This document shows, in pieces, positions 34,223 to 41,343 of a stretch of DNA of 64,000 nt (its first letter is position 1; every line of letters starts with the position of its first letter). The stretch is from Deltaproteobacteria bacterium (GTDB lineage Bacteria; Desulfobacterota; BSN033; UBA1163), in the NCBI GenBank assembly GCA_020059605.1, contig JAGVBT010000028.1:1-64000 (forward strand), given 5' to 3'. A program made the translations under genes and the position numbers. Under the pieces are notes generated by a model. That model was not told where the DNA came from. It made no database searches and worked only from the letters and a program-made list of their open reading frames with translations.

Positions 34223-34444
34223 TTATAAATAGCCCAAAGATTTAAGCCTTTTTTTAACCATTTCGATCTCCTTATTGGAAAGCGAGGATTCCTTTTCCAT
34301 TTCTCTCGAAGAGATGAGATCCCTAAGGACATAGACGATAAATTCAGTGACCGAGTGGAAGCCGCTCTCCGTTATGATTTTACCAAGATTATCATATAAA
34401 GGCCTTGGAATTTTAATCGTTACGTTATTTTCCTTTTTATTCAT
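34223..34444 (-). CDS. Small ribbon-helix-helix protein with a KRLKxLGY tail
   Basis: 73 residues from ATG 34444 (GTG 34450 adds two). NVTIKIPRPLYDNLGKIITESGFHSVTEFIVYVLRDLIS is a CopG-like RHH domain: beta strand NVTIKIP then two helices with the conserved G-F-x-S-V-x-E-F turn. The tail ends VKKRLKSLGYL, close to the end of the AlkP protein at 24784-26454 ([12 protein letters not shown]). Likely a DNA-binding autoregulator: its own promoter is overlaid by a palindrome. It may also control the adjacent sulfate operon, whose first gene starts 107 nt downstream; this is inference. I see no gene in 34116-34222. Confidence 0.7.
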   Translation of the reverse strand: MNKKENNVTIKIPRPLYDNLGKIITESGFHSVTEFIVYVLRDLISSREMEKESSLSNKEIEMVKKRLKSLGYL

Positions 34445-34457
34445 CGGCACTCCTATA

Positions 34458-34499
34458 ACACTCCTAAAAGAGTGTACACTGGGTTGTCCTATTTGTCAA
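34458..34499 (-). promoter_or_regulatory. Promoter and overlapping operator of the RHH gene
   Basis: On the minus strand, TTGACA (34499-34494), a 17-nt spacer and TACACT (34476-34471). The -10 box lies inside the perfect palindrome AGTGTACACT (34471-34480), and a further ACACTC / GAGTGT pair spans 34458-34475, giving three ACACT half-sites. This is a classic layout for autorepression by a short RHH dimer. Confidence 0.6.
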
Positions 34500-34556
34500 G
34501 TCTTTTTTCGATAAATGCTTGAAGTCCTATTCTGAATTCATTAAAATTCATCCGGT

Positions 34557-35504
34557 ATGGCCAAAGTGATGCTTCGGGACCAGCCTCGGCTGGTCATCCT
34601 GGTTGGTCCGACCGGTGTCGGGAAGTCCGGCCTGGCCATTGAACTGGCGGAATCGTTTGGGGGTGAAATCCTCAATGCCGATTCCATCCAGGTCTATCTC
34701 TACCTGGATATCGGCACGGCCAAGCCGACCCCGGAAGAACGGCGGAGGGTTAAGCACCACCTGATCGATATCCTCACCCCCGACCAACCCTTTAATGCGG
34801 CCATTTACCGGACACTTGGCCGGACGGTCATTGATTCATTGCATCGAAAAAGGAGCCCGATCTTCGTTGTGGGGGGAACCGGCCTCTATATTAAAACCCT
34901 CACCCAGGGACTTTTCACCGGCCCCGAAATAAAACCTGGCGTCCGCGAAAAGTTGAAGCAAGAAGCGGAGTGGAAAGGGAGACCATGTCTTTACGATCGA
35001 TTGGTGGAGGCGGACCCCGAATCAGCAGCCCATATCCACCCCAACGACCTTTTTCGGACCATCAGGGCGCTGGAGGTCTTTGAATCAACGGGACTTCCGA
35101 TCTCCTTTTTCAGAAATCAACACCGATTTGGAGATCGGCCCTATCTCACCTTCAAGATCGGCCTGGAAATGGACCGGGAAAAACTTTACCGCCGCATTGA
35201 TGAGAGGGTCGAGCAAATGATTGAAAGAGGCCTGCTTCGGGAAGTGGAGACGGTCATGAAGATGGGTTATGATTTAGAATTGAAGCCAATGCAAAGCCTG
35301 GGTTATAAACAGATGATTCAATATCTATCCGGAGAATGCGGATGGGCTGAGGCGGTCAGCCGCATCAAGAGAGAGACCCGGCGTTATGCCAAACGCCAAT
35401 GGACCTGGTTTAAGGCGGACGGGGAGGTCCACTGGCGGGATGAATCTTCGGACCGGAAAAAAATATCGGAGGAGGTCAGGTCTTTTTTAAAGGGAGGAGG
35501 TTAA
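34557..35504 (+). CDS. miaA: tRNA dimethylallyltransferase
   Basis: Adds the isopentenyl group to A37 of tRNAs reading UNN codons. The P-loop GPTGVGKSGLAIELA is at about residues 13-27. NADSIQVYLYLDIGTAKP is the substrate-binding segment (the usual xxxQVYxGxDIGTAKP), HHLIDI and VVGGTGLYI follow, and RETRRYAKRQWTWFK is the C-terminal signature. 315 residues is normal. No clear Shine-Dalgarno; ATG 34569 is a possible alternative. hfq follows after a 164-bp spacer filled by a palindromic repeat. Confidence 0.95.
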   Translation: MAKVMLRDQPRLVILVGPTGVGKSGLAIELAESFGGEILNADSIQVYLYLDIGTAKPTPEERRRVKHHLIDILTPDQPFNAAIYRTLGRTVIDSLHRKRSPIFVVGGTGLYIKTLTQGLFTGPEIKPGVREKLKQEAEWKGRPCLYDRLVEADPESAAHIHPNDLFRTIRALEVFESTGLPISFFRNQHRFGDRPYLTFKIGLEMDREKLYRRIDERVEQMIERGLLREVETVMKMGYDLELKPMQSLGYKQMIQYLSGECGWAEAVSRIKRETRRYAKRQWTWFKADGEVHWRDESSDRKKISEEVRSFLKGGG

Positions 35505-35660
35505 ACCCCGTTAGAAAGTTTTCGACTTTCCAACGGGAGGCTCACACGGGGCTTTAAATCCCTTATGAGCGCCGAAAGAAATTTAACCTTCATCCACGCT
35601 GCAGGCCTGGATAGGAAGCAGAGCTTCCCATGGGCAAACAGCGAGGCTTTCTAACGGGGT
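35505..35660. repeat. CCCCGTTAGAAAG-ended inverted element between miaA and hfq
   Basis: ACCCCGTTAGAAAG (35505-35518) and CTTTCTAACGGGGT (35647-35660) are perfect inverted ends bounding 156 bp without a gene. It fills the miaA-hfq spacer and starts right after the miaA stop. A degraded relative with CCCCATTAGGAA and TTTCTAACGGGG ends is nested in the repeat at 40185-40350. Confidence 0.75.
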
Positions 35661-35668
35661 AAAAGGGC

Positions 35669-35896
35669 ATGATGAAGAACCAGATCAATGTGCAGGACCA
35701 GTTTCTCAACCGTGTCCGGAGGGACCGGAGCCATGTTGTCGTTGAATTGATGACCGGCCGGAAACTCGAAGGGATCATCCAGAGTTTTGACAACTTCTGC
35801 CTTATTCTTCGAGGAAAGGCCGACGAGTTGATCTATAAGCATGCGATTTCCTCTGTCACCACAGGCGAAAAAATAGATTTATTGGAACAGAAATAG
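35669..35896 (+). CDS. hfq: RNA chaperone Hfq
   Basis: 75-residue Sm-like RNA-binding hexamer subunit. Sm1 spans QDQFLNRVRRDRSHVVVELMTGRKLEGIIQSFDNFCLIL, and the Sm2 motif is YKHAISSV (the usual YKHAIS). The proximal-face and rim residues (QDxFLN, FDNF) are conserved. It lacks the long acidic C-tail of enterobacterial Hfq. Position behind miaA is conserved across many bacteria. A second ATG follows immediately (MMKNQ), so the start may be one codon later. Confidence 0.96.
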   Translation: MMKNQINVQDQFLNRVRRDRSHVVVELMTGRKLEGIIQSFDNFCLILRGKADELIYKHAISSVTTGEKIDLLEQK

Positions 35897-35937
35897 GATA
35901 AGGTCGATCTCCGTTTGAATGCGGGCGCAGGACGCCA

Positions 35938-36582
35938 GTGAAAGCTCCGGCGTTTGAACATACGATGACGAACGAAAATGATCTAAAACCAATCCTTGAA
36001 AGTATCTTGTTTATATCGGAATCCCCGGTCAAGCTGGATACCCTTACCGAGATTCTCCCCGAATGGAACAGGGAAACCCTTCTGAATGGGGTCCGGCAGG
36101 TGAAAAAGGAATATGAGGAGGAGGTCAGGGGAATGGAACTGGTCGAAGTGGCGGGAGGTTACCAGTTTCGCACAAAACCTCAATGGGCCCAATGGGTCAA
36201 CCGGCTGAGAAAGGCGAAACCGGTGAAACTGAGCCAATCGGCGCTGGAGACCCTGGCGATCATTGCCTACCGGCAACCCGTTATTCGGCCGACGATCGAA
36301 GAGATTCGCGGTGTGGATTCGGGATGGGTCATCCGGACATTGGTGGAAAAAGGGCTGGTCCGGATCGTGGGGAGAAAGGACATTCCCGGGCGTCCCCTCA
36401 TCTATGGGACCACCAAGACTTTCCTGGAACTGTTCAACCTCAACACCCTTTCCGACCTTCCCACCCTGAAGGAAATCCAGCCCCCTCCAGAACCGGAGAC
36501 CGTTTTGGCAGGGGAGGATATCATCCCTTCCCCGGACAGAGTCGAAGTATCGGATGAACAGATCAATGGAAGATTGGAATAA
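35938..36582 (+). CDS. scpB: Segregation and condensation protein B
   Basis: SMC-condensin accessory subunit with two winged-helix domains. DLKPILESILFISESPVKLDTLTEIL starts the first, and KLSQSALETLAIIAYRQPVIRPTIEEIRGVDSGWVIRTLVEKGLVRIVGRKDIPGRPLIYGTTKTFLELFNL is the conserved second. GTG 35938 has AGGA seven bases upstream; ATG 35965 is the alternative and gives the more usual N-terminus. The last 35 residues are acidic and proline-rich. Located just before rluB, a common pairing. scpA is not in the window. Confidence 0.93.
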   Translation: MKAPAFEHTMTNENDLKPILESILFISESPVKLDTLTEILPEWNRETLLNGVRQVKKEYEEEVRGMELVEVAGGYQFRTKPQWAQWVNRLRKAKPVKLSQSALETLAIIAYRQPVIRPTIEEIRGVDSGWVIRTLVEKGLVRIVGRKDIPGRPLIYGTTKTFLELFNLNTLSDLPTLKEIQPPPEPETVLAGEDIIPSPDRVEVSDEQINGRLE

Positions 36583-36660
36583 TGGAATGATGAGAATTCA
36601 ATAATGAATCACGAAGTTTTACCCAATATTCCAGTGTTCCATTATTCCATCCTTCCAATG
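36569..36660. repeat. TGGAATAATGGAATGATG repeat (inverted pair)
   Basis: GGAATAATGGAATGATG at the end of scpB and an inverted TTCCATTATTCCATCCTTCC at about 36638-36657 bound a short AT-rich spacer. Similar strings recur at 48618-48650, 49212-49306 and 57558-57590, always between genes. No coding content. Confidence 0.6.
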
Positions 36661-36668
36661 GATTGGCT

Positions 36669-37409
36669 ATGGGCCTTGAACGAATTCAGAAAATATTGTC
36701 CAGGACCGGGGTTGCCTCTCGGCGGGAGGCCGAGAGGATGATCCTCGAGGGCAGAGTGGCGGTCAACGGCCGGGTCGTCGACCAACTCGGTTTCAGGGCT
36801 GATCCGCGAAAAGACCATATCAAAGTGGACGGGAAGAAATTGCCGCGGGCCGAGCCCAGAATTACGCTCGTCCTCAATAAACCGAAGGGGTATCTCTCCA
36901 CGGTCAAAGACCCTGCAGGAAGACCAACGGTGAGAGACCTCCTATCGGAGGTGAAGTGGAGAATCTACCCCCTCGGACGTCTTGATTACGATGCAGAAGG
37001 GCTTCTCCTGCTGACCAATGACGGCGATTTCGCCTATCGCCTCTCCCATCCCCGGTTTTCAATTTTCAGGATCTACTGGGCAAAAGTCAGGGGTGTGCCG
37101 GAAGAGAAGGATCTGATGCGGTTGAGGAAAGGAGTGGCGCTTGAGGACGGAAGGGCAAATGCCGTCTCCACCCGTATGCTCCGCCGGAAGGAAAAACATT
37201 CCTGGGTGGAAGCGGTCGTGACCGAGGGGAGAAACCACCTGGTGAAGAGGATGTTTGCAGCCATTGGGCACCCTGTCCTTAAGTTGAAACGGGTCGGATA
37301 CGGGCCGGTAAGACTGGGACATCTTCCCATCGGCCAATACCGTCCTCTCACCGCCCGGGAAATGGAAAAGCTAAAAGAACAAATCACTAAGTCTGGAAAT
37401 CAAAAATGA
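36669..37409 (+). CDS. rluB: 23S rRNA pseudouridine synthase B type
   Basis: RsuA/RluB-family enzyme that isomerises a uridine in the large ribosomal subunit. The N-terminal S4 domain is ERIQKILSRTGVASRREAERMILEGRVAVNGRVV. The catalytic domain has LVLNKPKGYLST, then PLGRLDYDAEGLLLLTNDG with the catalytic Asp in GRLDYD, and EGRNHLVKRMFAAIGHPVLKLKRVGYGPV. ATG 36669 is preferred to TTG 36663. Behind scpB, which is a widespread arrangement. Confidence 0.93.
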   Translation: MGLERIQKILSRTGVASRREAERMILEGRVAVNGRVVDQLGFRADPRKDHIKVDGKKLPRAEPRITLVLNKPKGYLSTVKDPAGRPTVRDLLSEVKWRIYPLGRLDYDAEGLLLLTNDGDFAYRLSHPRFSIFRIYWAKVRGVPEEKDLMRLRKGVALEDGRANAVSTRMLRRKEKHSWVEAVVTEGRNHLVKRMFAAIGHPVLKLKRVGYGPVRLGHLPIGQYRPLTAREMEKLKEQITKSGNQK

Positions 37410-37445
37410 ATCCTTTAAGCTTAATAATCAGTCCATAATTGTATG

Positions 37446-37675
37446 GACACTTTTGTTCATTAAAGCCGTTCGTGCTGAGCCCTTCCTTCTACTTCGCTCA
37501 GGACATTCGGTAAAAAACCGTTCGCCCTGAGGCTCTCGAAGGGTGAACGGTTTGCTCAGGACAGGCTTGTCGAAGTATGAACGGCGTGGCTGCGCACCCT
37601 TCGACAAGCTCAGGTCGCTTCGACTCGCAACCGAGGTGAACGGTGGAAGTCCCACTGAACAGTATTAGGGTTATG
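37446..37675. repeat. TTCGACAAGCTCA-type repeat, copy 2 (compound)
   Basis: Several related units occur here: CCGTTCGTGCTGAGC, AACCGTTCGCCCTGAGG, CGAAGGGTGAACGG, CTTGTCGAAG and CCTTCGACAAGCTCAGG, partly inverted to one another. 37593-37672 is the reverse complement of repeat copy 1 (about 74 of 80 bases). The repeat fills most of the 326-bp spacer between rluB and the polyprenol-kinase-like gene; nothing else is seen there. Confidence 0.8.
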
Positions 37676-37735
37676 GGAGATTGTCGGAAGAATATGTCTT
37701 CTCAATTATGGACTCCATATAGTAAAAGGTCTAAA

Positions 37736-38308
37736 ATGATTACGGGCATTGAGTTAAAAAGAAAGATGGTCCATCTGGGCACGCTCGTCATTCCCGCAGG
37801 TTACGCCCTCAGCTCCGAAACGGCCGTGCTGACCTTCCTCATCCCTTTCTTTCTGTTATACCTGTCCGTCGATCTTCTTCGCCACTTTCATCCGGGATTG
37901 GCGTCCTTGTTCCGGAAGCATTTTTTCGGAAGGGTATTGAGAGAGGAGGAGAAACCGTCCCTGATGGGTTCTACCTATTTCCTCTTTGCCTCCATCCTGA
38001 CCATCCTCCTCTTTCCCAGGCCGGTCGCCATTGCAAGCCTGCTGATCCTGATCCTTTCAGATACGGCGGCGGCCCTCGCAGGAAAAGGTTTGGGAAGAAT
38101 CCCGATTTTCAAAAAAACGCTGGAGGGGACACTCGCGTTTCTCTTCTCAGCCCTCATGATCGTCTGGCTTTATCCCTCCCTGGACCGGGTGTGGGGCAGC
38201 ATGGCCGCACTGGGAGCCGCATTCATTGAAGCTCTCCCCGTTCCCCTCGATGATAACCTGACGATCCCCCTGATCGCAGGGGGCATCATGTTTTTCGGAA
38301 TGAGATAA
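37736..38308 (+). CDS. Diacylglycerol/polyprenol kinase family protein (SEC59/CdsA-like)
   Basis: Small multi-spanning membrane protein of 190 residues. GIELKRKMVHLGTLVIPAGYAL at the N-terminus, LILILSDTAAALAGKGLGRIPIFKKTLEGTLAF (DTxAAxxGxxxG...KTxEGT) and the C-terminal EALPVPLDDNLTIPLIAG are the family blocks. It is expected to use CTP to phosphorylate an isoprenoid or diacylglycerol, or to act in related lipid metabolism. ATG 37736 has AAAAGG upstream; the upstream frame is repeat-derived. Its 3' end overlaps the convergent gene by 23 bp. Confidence 0.78.
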   Translation: MITGIELKRKMVHLGTLVIPAGYALSSETAVLTFLIPFFLLYLSVDLLRHFHPGLASLFRKHFFGRVLREEEKPSLMGSTYFLFASILTILLFPRPVAIASLLILILSDTAAALAGKGLGRIPIFKKTLEGTLAFLFSALMIVWLYPSLDRVWGSMAALGAAFIEALPVPLDDNLTIPLIAGGIMFFGMR

Positions 38309-39170
38309 GAGAGGGAATATGTTCCAGCCCGGAGAAGATGTCCTCGACTTGATCTTCGGAAGCAACCACTGCAATTGCTGAATGGATTTTCAGCTCATTG
38401 AACAGAAACGAGAAGGCTTCGTCCGCTTTCTTGAAAAGCTTCCCCTCCGCCAGTGGGTTGAGGCTGATGACAGGGTTCTCAAATTTTTTGATCAGGGCGC
38501 ACGCCTGGGCGAGATCGAAGAAACTCCCGCTCTGATTGATGGGGACGGCATAGGCCGACACCTCGAGAGGTTTTGCTTTCGGTAACGAGAAAGTCGCCCA
38601 TTGCCCCGAGAAGATGGGGATGAACCCTCTTTTTTTCGTTTCCGCAACCATCGCCTTCAAGAGGTCGATTCTTCCCAATCCCAGCAGCCAGTCGGCATAC
38701 TTGCCTCCGACCAGGAGAAATGGGACTTCGTTGGCCCGGTAGAGGGACAGGGTCCGTTCGAAGCGGTATGGATCAAAAGTCATTCGATCAATCTCTTTCT
38801 GTGTCAACACCTCGCCCGAAGGGGCGGCGGAAAGGACCGCCTTGACCGAGTCCTCGGGGACGATATTTTTCATGATCGTCGAAACCACCCTAACTTCAAA
38901 CTGGTGAAGGGGTTTTCCAAGGAGGGAGACGCCGGACTCCGCTTCGATATGGCCGCATCCGGTTAAATTTTCATTGCCGCTGGAGGTCCGGAGGACCGCA
39001 AAGGATTCGAGATGCCTCGACGTGGGAAGATCGAAACACCAGGCCCCCATTTCATAAGTTCTCTCCATCAGGGAGTAAATATCATGGACTCCGGGATGGG
39101 TAGGTCGGACGGAGAAGACGACCCTCTGAATCCTTCTTCCCTCTAAGGTGGCCAACGGGAGGCGCCTCAT
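38286..39170 (-). CDS. Uncharacterised protein, aldo-keto-reductase-like TIM barrel
   Basis: I do not recognise this 294-residue protein with certainty. DIYSLMERTYEMGAWCFDLPTSRHLESFAVLR near the start resembles the first barrel strands of aldo-keto reductases (in which the Asp begins the active site). SLNPLAEGKLF and the end AVVASEDQVEDIFSGLEHIP resemble the late-strand NPLxxG and SSxxQxEEN regions. The usual Tyr and Lys catalytic residues of that family are not evident, so it may be a non-reductase relative. It has no signal peptide. It is convergent with and overlaps the polyprenol-kinase-like gene, and divergent from the nitrilase gene. Confidence 0.5.
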   Translation of the reverse strand: MRRLPLATLEGRRIQRVVFSVRPTHPGVHDIYSLMERTYEMGAWCFDLPTSRHLESFAVLRTSSGNENLTGCGHIEAESGVSLLGKPLHQFEVRVVSTIMKNIVPEDSVKAVLSAAPSGEVLTQKEIDRMTFDPYRFERTLSLYRANEVPFLLVGGKYADWLLGLGRIDLLKAMVAETKKRGFIPIFSGQWATFSLPKAKPLEVSAYAVPINQSGSFFDLAQACALIKKFENPVISLNPLAEGKLFKKADEAFSFLFNELKIHSAIAVVASEDQVEDIFSGLEHIPSLISFRKT

Positions 39171-39237
39171 GAGTCCATTCTATGATGTTCCGAGCCGTTT
39201 TTCAATCCACCTGTTTTCAAGAGGGTGTTCAAGAGGG

Positions 39238-39267
39238 TTGACACCCGGCGATCAACTCTGTTAGCAT
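39238..39267 (+). promoter_or_regulatory. Candidate sigma-70 promoter before the nitrilase gene
   Basis: TTGACA (39238-39243), 18-nt spacer, TAGCAT (39262-39267). Two direct copies of TTCAAGAGGGT lie immediately upstream (about 39216-39238). The rest of 39171-39337 shows nothing else. Confidence 0.35.
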
Positions 39268-39337
39268 TTCCAAAAATTTACCCCCATAAGAAAGCAGAAG
39301 ACTTTCTATCGGGGTTTTCAATCGGGAGAGGTGAACA

Positions 39338-40150
39338 TTGATCAAACTGGCGGGAATCCAGATGGGCTGTGGTGAAGAAAAAGAGAAAAATATAGAAAAA
39401 GCCGTTAGATTTACGCATCTTGCCGCCGAGCGGGGAGCCAATGTGGTCTGTTTCCAGGAACTTTTTTCCACCCCGTGGTTCCCAAGAGAGATGAACCCGG
39501 AACATTTTCTCCTGGCGGAGCCGGCTGACGGTCCTACCATTCAGAGAATGCAGCATCTCTCTGAAGAGCTCGGGATTGTTTTGATCTGCCCGTTTTTTGA
39601 AAAAGACGGGCAGACCTTTTACAATTCTTCGGCGGTCATTGACGCGGGGGGGAAGGTCCTGGGAATCTATCGAAAAGTCCATGTTCCCCAGATTCCCCTC
39701 TGGGAGGAGCGATACTATTTTTCTTCAGGCAACCTGGGGTTTCCCGTTTTTACCACGAAGTTCGCCGCCGTCGGTATTCAAATTTGCTGGGACAATTTTT
39801 TTCCGGAGGGTTCTAGGATACTGGCTTTGAAAGGAGCCCAGGTCATCTTTTCGCCGACCGCGGCCGCCTTTGCCTCGCATGAGAAATGGAGGACAGTAAT
39901 CTCCGGCAATGCCATGACCAACGGGGTATTCATCTTCAGGGTCAACCGGGTCGGAAGCGAAGAAAAGCAGGATTTTTACGGGAAATCCTTTTGCGTCTCT
40001 CCGGAAGGAGAACTCATGGACAAACCCAGCGGCATGAAGGAGGGGATCACCTTCGTGGACATCGATCTCAAGAGCATTGACAGAGTCAGAAAAGAATGGC
40101 CTTTTTTAAAAGACAGGAAACCCGAAACCTATAAGGAGTTGGTTGGATAA
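39338..40150 (+). CDS. Carbon-nitrogen hydrolase (N-carbamoylputrescine amidase-like nitrilase)
   Basis: 270-residue nitrilase-superfamily amidase. The Glu-Lys-Cys triad is complete: E41 in CFQELF, K113 in YRKVHVP, C150 in GIQICWDNFFPE. The pattern QELF...YRKxHxPQ...ICWDxFFPE best fits the N-carbamoylputrescine amidase group (AguB), which would supply putrescine, but other C-N bonds are possible. TTG 39338 is used, with GGGAGAGGTG five bases upstream. It stands alone, with no agmatine deiminase in the window. Confidence 0.82.
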   Translation: MIKLAGIQMGCGEEKEKNIEKAVRFTHLAAERGANVVCFQELFSTPWFPREMNPEHFLLAEPADGPTIQRMQHLSEELGIVLICPFFEKDGQTFYNSSAVIDAGGKVLGIYRKVHVPQIPLWEERYYFSSGNLGFPVFTTKFAAVGIQICWDNFFPEGSRILALKGAQVIFSPTAAAFASHEKWRTVISGNAMTNGVFIFRVNRVGSEEKQDFYGKSFCVSPEGELMDKPSGMKEGITFVDIDLKSIDRVRKEWPFLKDRKPETYKELVG

Positions 40151-40184
40151 GGTCCAATTGAAGATGGGTTGCGTCCAACGGCAA

Positions 40185-40350
40185 CGAGGCCCGTTTCGGT
40201 TATCGGTAACGGTTAGGTGATAACCCCATTAGGAATTGCAGTCGTTGCCACTCGAAACCGAGGGGGGCATGATTTCTAACGGGGTAAAAAATTAAAAGAC
40301 GATCAACGTAACCTTTTACAAACGATACGGGCTTCGTAACCGTAACCGTT
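40185..40350. repeat. Internally deleted S23 cassette derivative, with a nested repeat
   Basis: The left end AACGAGGCCCGTTTCG then GGTTATCGGTAACGGTTA matches the left end of the S23 cassettes at 59091 and 61366. The right part (AAAAGACGATCAACGTAACC to CGATACGGGCTTCGTAACC, about 40294-40341) matches their right end, including the bases of the S23 gene's last codons. The gene itself is missing. In its place is a smaller inverted element (40226-40285, CCCCATTAGGAA / TTTCTAACGGGG) related to the one before hfq. Confidence 0.7.
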
Positions 40351-40385
40351 TAACTTTAACGGACCGTTAACCTAAAGGCAAAACC

Positions 40386-41018
40386 ATGAATAAGCGTAAA
40401 TTTATTAAAGAATATTTAGAACCGATACTCATTGCGATATTAATCGCACTCTTTATTCGAACCTTTGTGGTTCAGGCTTTCAAAATCCCCTCCAGTTCGA
40501 TGGAGCCCACCCTCCACGTGGGAGACCATATCCTTGTCAGCAAATTTATCTATGGGATTAAAATTCCCTTCACCGGCCAGAAGCTGGGTCAATTCCGAAC
40601 TCCAAAAAGAGGAGATGTCATCGTATTTATCTTTCCCAAAGATCCTTCCAAGGATTTCATCAAGAGGGTCATCGGAGTCGAAGGGGACCGGGTCGACATC
40701 GAGGGAAATAAAGTCTATATCAACGGAAAGCAAATCGATGATCCCTGGGGATATTACGACCGGAAAAACGAATGGATGAGAAGCCTCGGCCCGGTCGGCC
40801 CCTTTGAGCGCGTGGTGGTTCCGAAAGAGCACCTTTTTGTCCTCGGGGATAACCGTGACAATAGCCAGGATAGCCGTTTCTGGGGTTTTGTCAATGTCAA
40901 CCAGGTCAGGGGGCAGGCATTCATCATCTATTTTTCAGGTCCGGGTTTGTTAAATATCCTGCTTCCGTGGAATTGGGACGAAATTCAGTGGGGAAGGTTC
41001 GGCAAGCTGATTCGTTAA
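40386..41018 (+). CDS. lepB: Signal peptidase I
   Basis: Inner-membrane serine-lysine protease that removes Sec and Tat signal peptides. A hydrophobic anchor spans about residues 12-31. Box B is IPSSSMEPTLHVGDHIL with catalytic Ser38, box D KDFIKRVIGVEGD with general base Lys93, and box E VLGDNRDNSQDSRFWGFV. The length of 210 residues with a single N-terminal membrane span is typical outside enterobacteria. The upstream 235-bp spacer is filled mostly by the S23-derived repeat. No other lep-operon gene adjoins it. Confidence 0.95.
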   Translation: MNKRKFIKEYLEPILIAILIALFIRTFVVQAFKIPSSSMEPTLHVGDHILVSKFIYGIKIPFTGQKLGQFRTPKRGDVIVFIFPKDPSKDFIKRVIGVEGDRVDIEGNKVYINGKQIDDPWGYYDRKNEWMRSLGPVGPFERVVVPKEHLFVLGDNRDNSQDSRFWGFVNVNQVRGQAFIIYFSGPGLLNILLPWNWDEIQWGRFGKLIR

Positions 41019-41039
41019 TAAAAAATGGTATCAATTTAG

Positions 41040-41166
41040 AGCTTTGAAAAATGTCTGTAATGTAGGCCCTCGTGGACGTATATCTGGCTCGAAATCCCAC
41101 CGTTCCTGTTTGTTAACGGGCATAAAGCCCTTCACTACAAGGCACATTTTTTCATTTTTCAAAGCG
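41040..41166. repeat. GCTTTGAAAAATG inverted repeat
   Basis: GCTTTGAAAAATG (about 41040-41052) and CATTTTTCAAAGC (about 41152-41165) are inverted ends of about 125 bp. Inside is TGTAATGTAGGCCC and a partly inverted CTTCACTACAAGGC. No coding content. It lies in the 41019-41343 spacer beside the next repeat; nothing else is seen there. Confidence 0.6.
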
Positions 41167-41197
41167 CTAACGTGTTACAAAAAATGAAGATTACGTG

Positions 41198-41298
41198 TAA
41201 CGGTTACGAGACCGGTTTCGGTTATCGGTAACGGTTGTGTGATTATGATTTGAAGACGTCACCTGCAACCTTCTATGAACGATACGGGCGTCGTAGCC
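41198..41298. repeat. Deleted S23 cassette derivative (ends only, about 101 bp)
   Basis: The left end TAACGGTTACGAGACCGG then TTTCGGTTATCGGTAACGG and the right end CGATACGGGCGTCGTAGCC match the S23 cassette ends. The 40 or so bases between (GAAGACG...CAACCTTCTATGAA) correspond to the right inner flank. No part of the S23 gene body remains. Confidence 0.65.
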
Positions 41299-41343
41299 CT
41301 GACCGAAAAACGAAGGTCCGATTTCGATACGAGCCTCGCAGCC

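Noticed and set aside
37446-37675. Possible CRISPR-like array in the repeat-rich spacer
   Set aside because: Units are unequal, partly inverted and not regularly spaced; no cas genes are in the window.
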